A stretch of 64,000 nucleotides of DNA from contig NZ_JAOYOD010000001.1 of the NCBI RefSeq assembly GCF_025833875.1, forward strand, positions 4,092,001 through 4,156,000. Direction: 5' to 3'. Both the position numbers and the translations under genes were made by a program. Under the pieces are notes generated by a model. The model was not told the DNA's origin. It did not search any database and saw only the letters and a list, made by a program, of their open reading frames with translations. Source of the stretch: Reichenbachiella ulvae (lineage in GTDB: Bacteria > Bacteroidota > Bacteroidia > Cytophagales > Cyclobacteriaceae). Shown here one piece after another: positions 8,986 to 15,818 of the stretch; the stretch's first letter is position 1; the number at the start of each line of letters is the position of its first letter.

Positions 8986-9372
8986 TTGGTAAAGCCTACC
9001 GGAAAAATCGGGTCTATTCAGTGAACTGTGTCAACTCTTTAGTCGTTTTTTTGTTGATTTCTTGGGTTGTTCGTCTCACAGCTGGTTATCTACTACAAGA
9101 GACTGAAGAGTTGGAAATTTCTTTGATATCACCTTTCTGGTAAGGCCTGTGTATGGTGCGTGTCGTTTGATAATAGAGCCAAAGTAGTGAAAATCTGCCG
9201 AACCGACTAGCGAATCGGTAAGAGCTACGTTCCGCCGATCTTTCGGTGCGGCGAACTGACCTCACTATAAGCAATAAAGTCATTTCCCGCAGCAGATGCA
9301 CGGGTTCGTTCCGCCAAGGCTGGCTAAATGCTCAGTTCGCACATGCATCTATACGCCATGTTACCAGCATTC
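8986..9372. other. Gene-free stretch with short palindromes
   Basis: I see no credible gene here. The most structured part is a hairpin at 9229-9256, where GTTC and CGC/CGA pair with TCG, GCG and GAAC around a TCTT loop. A second small one, ACCGA...TCGGT, lies at about 9202-9219. Base composition is richer in G and C than the flanking intergenic DNA. The stretch from about 9019 (GTGAACTGTGTCAACTC) faintly resembles an insertion-sequence end but nothing else supports that. It may be decayed mobile or repeat DNA. Confidence 0.4.
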
Positions 9373-9373
9373 T

Positions 9374-9949
9374 TCAATACGTACTAACTAGCAGTGTTGA
9401 TTTGTAATTGTAAATTGCCAGAGAACTTGGCTCCTTCAGAACATTAATTGCTTTGATGTCTGATTTTTTAAGAGCTTCTAAAAAAGTCCGGTATTCGTGT
9501 TCATGTCTAAAAGGTCTTCCATTTATGACAATGATAGGGTTAGGGTTTAATTGCAACCAATCAGACTTTTCTTCAAGAATATACTGATAGGCAGAGTCAC
9601 CGCTTTTGGAGGTTTGTTCGGAAGCTTTCGTGATGATCGTGATTAAATCATATTTTATAGTTTTTGAACCATTTTGGATTGTTGAATCATTTGAAAGCAC
9701 TGAAAATTCTAGAACGTCATTAATATCGAGTTCTGCCAAAGTTCTGCCTGCAACTAATTGATTAACAATTTTATCATCAATAGTCAGAATAAACTCCCTA
9801 TTAGTTGTTAACCCGCTACTGTTAGAGTATTGTTTCACAAGAGACTCTAGTTTGTCACGGTCTTCTTGTGATAAACTTGGTTCCTGAGTGCTACAGCCAA
9901 TACAAAAAATGATGATTAATAAAAGAAGTAGCTCAGATGGTTTCTTCAT
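9374..9949 (-). CDS. Small lipoprotein with a TonB-receptor-plug-like C-terminus
   Basis: A 191-residue predicted lipoprotein: a short charged start (MKKPSELL), a hydrophobic stretch, and the lipobox FCIGC with Cys near residue 20. The middle has no recognisable domain. The C-terminal 50 residues (PIIVINGRPFRHE, then IKAINVLKEPSSLAIYN) resemble the plug segment of Bacteroidota TonB-dependent receptors, where 'I-x-V-L-K-x-x-x-A-x-x-Y-G' is usual, but the barrel is absent. Similar truncated plug motifs occur in M56 peptidase and carboxypeptidase-like proteins. I chose the ATG at 9949 because it places the signal peptide at the very start. Function unknown. A 10-base inverted repeat (TGTTACCAGC at 9359 and its complement at 9963) brackets it. 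Confidence 0.65.
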   Translation of the reverse strand: MKKPSELLLLLIIIFCIGCSTQEPSLSQEDRDKLESLVKQYSNSSGLTTNREFILTIDDKIVNQLVAGRTLAELDINDVLEFSVLSNDSTIQNGSKTIKYDLITIITKASEQTSKSGDSAYQYILEEKSDWLQLNPNPIIVINGRPFRHEHEYRTFLEALKKSDIKAINVLKEPSSLAIYNYKSTLLVSTY

Positions 9950-10089
9950 GCTATAATTTATTGCTGGTAACAATTTAGTAAAAGAATGCACTTTATGAGC
10001 AATGCATCATTCCCAAAAATAACACAATCCCATCCCCACAAAAACCCATGACTTGATTTTACGAGATGGATAGAAACCCAAAGCTTTTC

Positions 10090-10097
10090 TATCTTTG
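10090..10097 (+). promoter_or_regulatory. Predicted -7 box for exonuclease III gene
   Basis: TATCTTTG matches the Bacteroidota -7 consensus TAnnTTTG exactly, 21 bases upstream of the ATG. I do not see a TTG at the usual -33 spacing. Confidence 0.5.
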
Positions 10098-10118
10098 ACC
10101 CCCATCAAAAAATTGGAC

Positions 10119-10880
10119 ATGAAACTAGTATCCTACAACGTGAACGGAATCCGTGCCGCCATCAAAAAGGGCTTGATCGAATCTTTAGAAAAAATGGAAG
10201 CAGATATCGTTTGCTTTCAGGAAACCAAAGCCCAGGATGATCAGGTCAAAGAAGCGCTCGGAGACGTCCCGTACCACATATTCAGCAACAGCGCAGTTAA
10301 AAAAGGATACAGCGGTACAGCGATACTTTCTAAAAAAGAACCCATCAGTGTGAGCACTGATATGGGAATCGAAGACCATGATCAGGAAGGTCGCGTGATC
10401 ACCGCAGAGTTTGAAGAGTTTTTCCTGACCAATGTTTATGTCCCTAATTCCAAAAATGATCTGAGCCGATTGGATTATCGCAAAGGCTGGGATGCGGATT
10501 TCAAAGATTACCTGAAAGAGTTGGAAAAAAAGAAACCTGTAATCGTCTGTGGAGACTTTAACGTTGCGCACAAAGATGTGGATCTGGCCCGACCCAAAGC
10601 CAACTATGACAAGTCAGCGGGTTTCACCCAGGTAGAAATCGACGGCATGGACAATTTCGTCGGGGCGGGTTTGATCGATTCGTTTCGACACCTGCATCCA
10701 GATGCTACGGACAAATACACCTGGTGGAGCTACCGAGCCGGTGCTCGTGAAAGAAATGTGGGCTGGAGGATTGATTATTTTTTGGTGAGCGAATCTATGG
10801 CCCCACGCCTCAAAAAAGCAGAAATACATAAAGAATACGAGGAGAGCGATCACTGCCCTGTCAGCATCACGCTGGGCTAA
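10119..10880 (+). CDS. xth: Exodeoxyribonuclease III / AP endonuclease
   Basis: A 253-residue enzyme of the ExoIII branch of the EEP nuclease family, acting in base-excision repair by cutting DNA 5' to abasic sites. It shows the N-terminal SYNVNGIRAA, the metal-binding Glu in CFQETKAQ, the conserved YSGTAIL, the catalytic CGDFNVAH (Asp and Asn), WRIDYFLVS, and the terminal SDHCPV with the catalytic His. Length and motif order are standard. I chose the ATG at 10119, where similarity to the family begins; a TTG 24 bases upstream is also in frame but falls on the predicted -7 box. It stands alone between a lipoprotein gene on the other strand and a promoter for the next gene. Confidence 0.95.
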   Translation: MKLVSYNVNGIRAAIKKGLIESLEKMEADIVCFQETKAQDDQVKEALGDVPYHIFSNSAVKKGYSGTAILSKKEPISVSTDMGIEDHDQEGRVITAEFEEFFLTNVYVPNSKNDLSRLDYRKGWDADFKDYLKELEKKKPVIVCGDFNVAHKDVDLARPKANYDKSAGFTQVEIDGMDNFVGAGLIDSFRHLHPDATDKYTWWSYRAGARERNVGWRIDYFLVSESMAPRLKKAEIHKEYEESDHCPVSITLG

Positions 10881-10935
10881 TTTGTGTTAAGTGTAAATTT
10901 TACGCATCTTTAATCCAGGCTTAACAAGCAAAGAC

Positions 10936-10943
10936 TATTTTTG
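10936..10943 (+). promoter_or_regulatory. Predicted -7 box for the GDPD gene
   Basis: TATTTTTG matches TAnnTTTG, 43 bases before the ATG at 10987. No clear TTG is seen at -33. Confidence 0.45.
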
Positions 10944-10986
10944 CACTTTGCCCCTGAATGCAGCGGGCAATTCGTTAGGGTTGAAT

Positions 10987-11901
10987 ATGATGAAAACGCT
11001 TTACCTCCCACTATTAAGTTGGACATTGCTTATGACTACAGTGGCTTGTACGCCTCAGCAAGAGGAGAAAAAATTTCCCAGAGTTGATGTTCAAGGTCAT
11101 CGTGGTGCCAGAGGCCTGATGCCCGAAAATACCATTCCGGCTTTTATCAAAGCGCTGGAACTGGGAGTGACAACCTTAGAGCTGGACCTGGCGGTAAACA
11201 AAGACAAAGAGCTACTCGTGTCTCATGAACCCTACATGAATCACTTGATCGCATTAGACTCCAGCGGAAATCCAATACCCAAGGAAGAAGAAGTCAATCA
11301 TAACATCTATCAGATGACCTATGATGAGATTAAGCGCTACGATGTGGGTTCGAAATTCGTGAAGCGTTTTCCCGAACAAGAAAAGTTGAAGGTTCACAAG
11401 CCTTTGCTCAGAGAAGTCGTCGATGCTGTCAATCAGTATCGAGAAGAACATCAACTGGGCGAAATACGTTATAACATAGAAATTAAAAGTCTACCTTTAG
11501 GAGACAGCATCTATCACCCAGCACCGGCAGAGTTTTGCCAATTGGTTTATGATTTTGTTCAGTCGCACATGGATCCTAAAAATGTCAATGTGCAGTCCTT
11601 CGATTTCAGGATTCTTCAGTATTACCACGAAAACTATCCCGAAATTGAGTTGGCCATGCTGATCGAAAACAGCCTGTCTATTGATGAAAATTTGACAGAC
11701 CTCGGGTTTATTCCAGAGATATATAGTTGTTATCACCCCTTACTAGATAGTCAAAAGGTTGAGTATCTGAAAGCTAAAAATATGAAGGTGATACCCTGGA
11801 CAGTCAATGAAGAAGAAGACATAAAAAAAGTACTCAATTGGGGAGTAGACGGGATTATTTCTGATTACCCCGATAGAGTTTTAAAACTTTTTGAGAAGTA
11901 A
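10987..11901 (+). CDS. Glycerophosphodiester phosphodiesterase lipoprotein
   Basis: Hydrolyses glycerophosphodiesters (phospholipid headgroup remnants) to sn-glycerol 3-phosphate and an alcohol. The N-terminus has a lipoprotein signal ending in TTVACTP, so the enzyme is probably anchored in the periplasm. GDPD motifs follow: GHRGARGLMPENT with the catalytic His and Arg, LELDLAVNKDKELLVSHEP with Glu/Asp metal ligands and the second His, IEIKS, and the C-terminal IPWTVNEEED and DGIISDYPD. Two ATGs are adjacent at 10987 and 10990. Glycerol 3-phosphate released here could feed GlpD, whose gene lies about 5 kb to the left. A dehydratase gene follows by 29 bases. Confidence 0.93.
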   Translation: MMKTLYLPLLSWTLLMTTVACTPQQEEKKFPRVDVQGHRGARGLMPENTIPAFIKALELGVTTLELDLAVNKDKELLVSHEPYMNHLIALDSSGNPIPKEEEVNHNIYQMTYDEIKRYDVGSKFVKRFPEQEKLKVHKPLLREVVDAVNQYREEHQLGEIRYNIEIKSLPLGDSIYHPAPAEFCQLVYDFVQSHMDPKNVNVQSFDFRILQYYHENYPEIELAMLIENSLSIDENLTDLGFIPEIYSCYHPLLDSQKVEYLKAKNMKVIPWTVNEEEDIKKVLNWGVDGIISDYPDRVLKLFEK

Positions 11902-11930
11902 ATTGCACGCGAGAAAAAGAGAGAAGAAAT

Positions 11931-12875
11931 ATGGATTTTCCAAGTTTAAGTGACATTAAGAGAGCGCATACACGCATCGCTCCTTATATCTACAACACAC
12001 AGATTATGACTTCCAGTACCATAGACGAAATGGTAGGTGGACAGGTATTCTTCAAGTGTGAAAACTTTCAAAAGATTGGCGCCTTCAAAATGAGAGGTGC
12101 GGCTAATGTGATCATGTCCTACCGACCAGAGGAAAGAAGTGCTGGTTTTGCGACACACTCGTCAGGGAATCATGCCCAGGCAGTAGCCAAAGCAGCAGCA
12201 GAAGCAGGTGTAAAAGCCTACATCGTGATGCCTCACAATGCGCCTCCGGTAAAAATCGATGCGGTAAAGGGATATGGGGCTGAAATCACATTTTGTGAAC
12301 CAACGGAAGAGGACAGAGCAAAGACCTGTAGAGAGGTAATCGAAAGAACCGGCGCAATTCAGGTACACCCCTACAATGACGCACGAATCATCGCGGGTCA
12401 GGCTACCGCTGCAAAGGAATTTATCGAAGAACAACCAGAACTGGATTTTATGATCACGCCAGTAGGTGGTGGTGGTTTGGCAGCAGGATCTGCATTGACA
12501 CTAGGTCACGTGAGCCCAACGACCAAAATGATTTTGGCAGAACCAGAAGCAGTCAACGATACTTACCTATCCTTCAAGTCTGGAAAATTGCAAGGAGTAA
12601 AAGACCCTAAGTCAGTAGCCGATGGATTGCTAGTATCTGTAGGTCAGCTCAACTTCGAAATCATCAAAGAATATGTCCATGACATCTACTGTGTTTCGGA
12701 AGAAGAGATCATTCAAGCCATGCGCTTGGTTTGGGAAAGAATGAAATTGGTCATCGAACCCTCAAGTGCCGTAGCAGTAGCTGCCTTGTTGAAACACAAA
12801 GAAAAATTCGCTGGCAAAAAAACCGGAATCATCATTACGGGCGGAAATGTTCAGGTTAACGACCTACCTTTCTGA
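11931..12875 (+). CDS. PLP-dependent threonine/serine dehydratase (or serine racemase)
   Basis: A 314-residue fold-type II PLP enzyme. The Schiff-base lysine is in GAFKMRGA, the phosphate-binding loop is VGGGGLAAGSA, and the substrate-binding loop is HSSGNHAQAVA. It ends at IITGGNVQVNDLPF, so it lacks the C-terminal ACT regulatory domains of biosynthetic IlvA; this points to catabolic threonine/serine deamination or serine racemisation. These activities cannot be separated by sequence alone. The upstream bases GAGAAGAAAT could act as a weak ribosome-binding site. The gene is probably co-transcribed with the GDPD gene and is followed by a strong terminator. Confidence 0.9.
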   Translation: MDFPSLSDIKRAHTRIAPYIYNTQIMTSSTIDEMVGGQVFFKCENFQKIGAFKMRGAANVIMSYRPEERSAGFATHSSGNHAQAVAKAAAEAGVKAYIVMPHNAPPVKIDAVKGYGAEITFCEPTEEDRAKTCREVIERTGAIQVHPYNDARIIAGQATAAKEFIEEQPELDFMITPVGGGGLAAGSALTLGHVSPTTKMILAEPEAVNDTYLSFKSGKLQGVKDPKSVADGLLVSVGQLNFEIIKEYVHDIYCVSEEEIIQAMRLVWERMKLVIEPSSAVAVAALLKHKEKFAGKKTGIIITGGNVQVNDLPF

Positions 12876-12896
12876 TTCAATCTTTTGAAAGAAATT

Positions 12897-12926
12897 AAAG
12901 GCCTGCTTATTGAGCAGGCCTTTTTT
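12897..12926 (+). terminator. Intrinsic terminator after the dehydratase gene
   Basis: The perfect stem AAAGGCCTGCT / AGCAGGCCTTT has a 5-base loop and is followed by T residues, 21 bases after the stop. Confidence 0.9.
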
Positions 12927-13000
12927 GTTTCCATGCGGTTTACACGAACGGTTATGAGTCCTCCCGATTCTCAGCTATATTCATGGAAAATTTAGCTTTC

Positions 13001-14572
13001 ATGAAAAATAACATTTACTACCTGTCTCTTTTTTTACTCCTATTGGCCTGTGAGCCCAAAGAATCTACCTCTCCAGTAGAAGCTGCCTTCAGCCTTTCAC
13101 CAGAAGTGACCATTGCAGATCTAAAACAGGGATACGCAGATTCTTCCTTTAGCATATCTGAAGTCACCCAATTCTATCTGGACCGAATTCAGGCCATCGA
13201 CCAAAGTGGCCCAAAACTGAACGCGGTATTGACAGTCAACCCTGACGCCATGAAAATCGCCGAGCAACTGGATCTGGAAATGCGCAATGGTCAAATCCGC
13301 GGACCCCTTCACGGTATACCCATTTTACTCAAAGACAACATTGACACGCGAGACAAAATGCCATGCACAGCAGGTTCGGTCATCATGAAAGAATCTTATC
13401 CAGATGCAGATAGTCCGCTTGCTGCACAGCTTCGAATCGCCGGGGCAATTATTTTAGGCAAAGCCAACCTGAGCGAGTGGGCCAATTTTCATTCTAGTTA
13501 TTCTTCTAGTGGCTGGAGTGCACTGGGAGGACAAACCAAAAACCCCTATGACCTGAGTCGAAATCCATGTGGGTCGAGTGCAGGATCTGGTGCGGCTGTT
13601 TCTGCCAATCTCTGCGTGATTGCCATCGGTACAGAAACAAACGGATCCATCGTATGCCCATCCAATGCCAATGGTGTCGTGGGTATCAAGCCGACTGTCG
13701 GGCTCATCAGCCGAACGGGCATCATTCCGATTTCTTTTACACAAGACACAGGCGGGCCTATGGCCCGAAATATGACCGATGCGGTTATTGCTCTAGGAAC
13801 GCTCACTAGCGAAGATGAAAATGACAGCAAAACTTTAAATCCAGATCGTGTGGCACTTAAAGACTACACACCCTATTTGAAAAAGGATGGATTGAAAGGA
13901 AAGAAAATTGGATTCTACAAAGAAGCACTCAAAGGACATAAAATCTTAACTTCTATCATGGAACAAGCCATTGACGACATGGAAGCGCAGGGAGCTGAGG
14001 TAGTAGAAATCGAAAACCTATTGCCATCAGAAGCTGAAGGAGATTCATATCAGGTATTGTTGTACGAATTCAAAGCAGGACTGAATGAGTACTTCGAGAA
14101 TCTGGGAGAAGATGCTCCAGTGAAAAGCCTAAGTGAATTAGTAGAAAAGACCCTTGCTGATTCTGTGGAGATGAAATATTTTGATCACCAGATTTTGATC
14201 GATGCTGAGAAAAAAGGTGGACTGGATGAAGATGAATATCAAACCGCTCTGACCAGTATGCTGAAAGCCTCACGCGAAGAAGGTATCGATAAGGTGATGA
14301 ACGAACTGGATCTGGATGCGATCATCGGACCTACCGGTTCACCTGCATGGCAGACTGATGAATTGAATGGAGACAACTATTCCATCTATAGTTCTTCGCC
14401 AGCAGCGATCGCTGGCTACCCTAGCATCTCTGTACCCATGGGTAATGTAGATGGCATGCCAGTAGGTATTTCATTTTTTGGACAAGCATGGACAGAAGCC
14501 AAACTGATCGAAATTGCCTATGCCTACGAACAAAGTACACAGCATCGTTTGACACCAGAGTTCAAAGACTAA
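13001..14572 (+). CDS. Amidase-signature lipoprotein
   Basis: A 523-residue amidase-signature hydrolase. The Ser-cisSer-Lys triad is complete: Lys in ILLKDNIDT, the cis-Ser in CGSSAGSGAAVS, and the nucleophile Ser in GTETNGSIVCPS. The following GIKPTVGLISRTGIIP is also typical. A signal peptide with the lipobox LLLLAC places it on the outer face of the inner membrane or in the outer membrane, unlike the cytosolic GatA. The substrate is unknown; peptide amides or carbon-nitrogen bonds in wall material are possible. The ATG at 12983 is also in frame, but the one at 13001 gives a cleaner signal peptide, and TATATTCA just before 12983 may be the -7 box. Confidence 0.92.
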   Translation: MKNNIYYLSLFLLLLACEPKESTSPVEAAFSLSPEVTIADLKQGYADSSFSISEVTQFYLDRIQAIDQSGPKLNAVLTVNPDAMKIAEQLDLEMRNGQIRGPLHGIPILLKDNIDTRDKMPCTAGSVIMKESYPDADSPLAAQLRIAGAIILGKANLSEWANFHSSYSSSGWSALGGQTKNPYDLSRNPCGSSAGSGAAVSANLCVIAIGTETNGSIVCPSNANGVVGIKPTVGLISRTGIIPISFTQDTGGPMARNMTDAVIALGTLTSEDENDSKTLNPDRVALKDYTPYLKKDGLKGKKIGFYKEALKGHKILTSIMEQAIDDMEAQGAEVVEIENLLPSEAEGDSYQVLLYEFKAGLNEYFENLGEDAPVKSLSELVEKTLADSVEMKYFDHQILIDAEKKGGLDEDEYQTALTSMLKASREEGIDKVMNELDLDAIIGPTGSPAWQTDELNGDNYSIYSSSPAAIAGYPSISVPMGNVDGMPVGISFFGQAWTEAKLIEIAYAYEQSTQHRLTPEFKD

Positions 14573-14601
14573 ACCCCTATTTGTATTGGGTATAAAACAA
14601 A

Positions 14602-14633
14602 AAAGGACAGCCAAATAGCTGTCCTTTCTTTTT
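14602..14633. terminator. Bidirectional terminator between amidase and S1/P1 nuclease genes
   Basis: The perfect stem AAAGGACAGC / GCTGTCCTTT has a CAAATA loop and T-rich flank, 29 bases after the amidase stop and 15 before the end of the convergent nuclease gene. Confidence 0.88.
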
Positions 14634-14647
14634 CAGTTGATTTTCAA

Positions 14648-15409
14648 TCAACCATAAATTTCATTTAAGATTCCTGCCAATCGAACACCAGCTTTGAGCA
14701 ATCGCTCGTTTACTGTTCCGATGTGTTTGTAGTTGTACTCATAGGACAACCTACCGTTTTCTGGAATATCATAGATGGCCTCACGATAACCCATCGCTTC
14801 CTGAATCCAGACGTCAATGCCATCAGATTGCCATTGATCTCTTTCTTCGGTGGTCACATGATTGATCCATTTAGTATATTCAGTAAAACTCAACTGCTGA
14901 TAATCGATCAATCCACTATCCCAAACGCGGTGCAAGTTCGACTTTTCCCACATGAACTCCACTTTGACATCATTTCCTCCTTTGTCTTCTCCATTGCCCA
15001 CATGCAGAGGTTGATGAACATCCGCCACTACGTGAACAAGATATTTCAAATTCTCCAATTCGGTACCGTGGGTAAATTGTTTTGATTTCAATTCCTTAAC
15101 CAACCTTTCGATGGTAGCGACTACATCTCCTTGCTCTGGTGTACCTACTTCTTCATAAGTTTTACCATCAGGAATAGTACAGTAGTGCCATGGCGTCATG
15201 TAATCATAGTCATCATTCGATCGAATAAAATCCATGTAGTTACCCACCATGTTTAAGTGCTCGTGTTTCAGGATTTTATGAATTTCATTTTTGGCCTTTC
15301 TGTCCAGATGCCAATAGGCGATATCGCCAACTACTCTGTGTCCTGTTTTTCCCCATCCCAATACAGTAAGTGAAGAAAATACCAGAACGATACTCAGAAA
15401 ACTTCTCAT
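14648..15409 (-). CDS. Secreted S1/P1-family nuclease
   Basis: A 253-residue zinc-dependent nuclease with a signal peptide (MRSFLSIVLVFSSLTVLG) cut just before WGKTGHRVVGDIAYWHL. The mature Trp1 and the following His are zinc ligands in this family. Other ligand motifs are present: YMDFIRSNDDYDYMTPWHY, LKYLVHVVADVHQPLHVG and KGGNDVKVEF, then NLHRVWDSGLI. Such enzymes cut single-stranded DNA and RNA in the periplasm or outside the cell, giving nucleotides for uptake. It is a single gene between a shared terminator and a long intergenic region. Confidence 0.94.
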   Translation of the reverse strand: MRSFLSIVLVFSSLTVLGWGKTGHRVVGDIAYWHLDRKAKNEIHKILKHEHLNMVGNYMDFIRSNDDYDYMTPWHYCTIPDGKTYEEVGTPEQGDVVATIERLVKELKSKQFTHGTELENLKYLVHVVADVHQPLHVGNGEDKGGNDVKVEFMWEKSNLHRVWDSGLIDYQQLSFTEYTKWINHVTTEERDQWQSDGIDVWIQEAMGYREAIYDIPENGRLSYEYNYKHIGTVNERLLKAGVRLAGILNEIYG

Positions 15410-15559
15410 ATGATGTTGCTATTTAATTTGCCCTAAAGTTTCTCTTTTTTGAGAGAAAGCACAAATCGCTCCAATTATTTTATTGTTAGATAAAGGGACG
15501 ATCTATAAATGCCTATATGAGCAAAATGAATTCAGAAATACAGTAGGCCTAAAATGAAA

Positions 15560-15624
15560 TCAGCACGTCGAGCGACGTGCTGAAATACCAACCTAACCTT
15601 AACATCCGGGTTTCGAAAAACCCG
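15560..15624. other. Two adjacent perfect hairpins in a 409-base intergenic region
   Basis: Hairpin 1 (15560-15583) pairs TCAGCACGTC with GACGTGCTGA around GAGC. Hairpin 2 (15607-15624) pairs CGGGTTT with AAACCCG around CGAA. Between and after them lies C/A-rich sequence (ACCAACCTAACCTTAAC) with few G. Neither hairpin is followed by a T run, so they are not ordinary terminators. The rest of 15410-15818 holds only the mfd promoter box. They could be part of a small RNA or a repeat element. Confidence 0.55.
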
Positions 15625-15754
15625 AAACATCAATAATACTAACTAGAACTTATTACTATAGACTAAATGTAAAATGGCGGCTAAAGGTTTCATTTGATCA
15701 AAAAATAATTACCAAAGGGTCTGATTAAGAATATCAAGAGTCGTTAAATGGACA

Positions 15755-15762
15755 TACCTTTG
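15755..15762 (+). promoter_or_regulatory. Predicted -7 box for mfd
   Basis: TACCTTTG fits TAnnTTTG exactly, 56 bases before the mfd start. I find no TTG at the expected -33 position. Confidence 0.5.
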
Positions 15763-15818
15763 TCGGAATCGACGAGTTTTATCACAGCCAAAATCATTTT
15801 TGGTCAAACCCATTAGTA

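Noticed and set aside
9019..9060. GTGAACTGTGTCAACTC as an IS256-type insertion-sequence end
   Set aside because: Only one end-like word is seen; there is no transposase frame or matching inverted repeat.
8760..9143. A 127-residue plus-strand frame through the tandem repeats
   Set aside because: The frame is open only because the repeat period is a multiple of three; the opposite strand is open too and neither has a start context, domain or codon bias.
9086..9301. A 71-residue minus-strand frame rich in Arg
   Set aside because: It follows the hairpin-rich intergenic DNA and has no homology-like pattern or promoter.
12500..12515. CACGTG in the dehydratase gene as a parS site
   Set aside because: The flanks GGT and AGC do not fit the TGTTn / nAACA arms.
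13567..13809. Alternative plus-strand frame within the amidase gene
   Set aside because: It is shadow coding of the amidase, without start context or domain.
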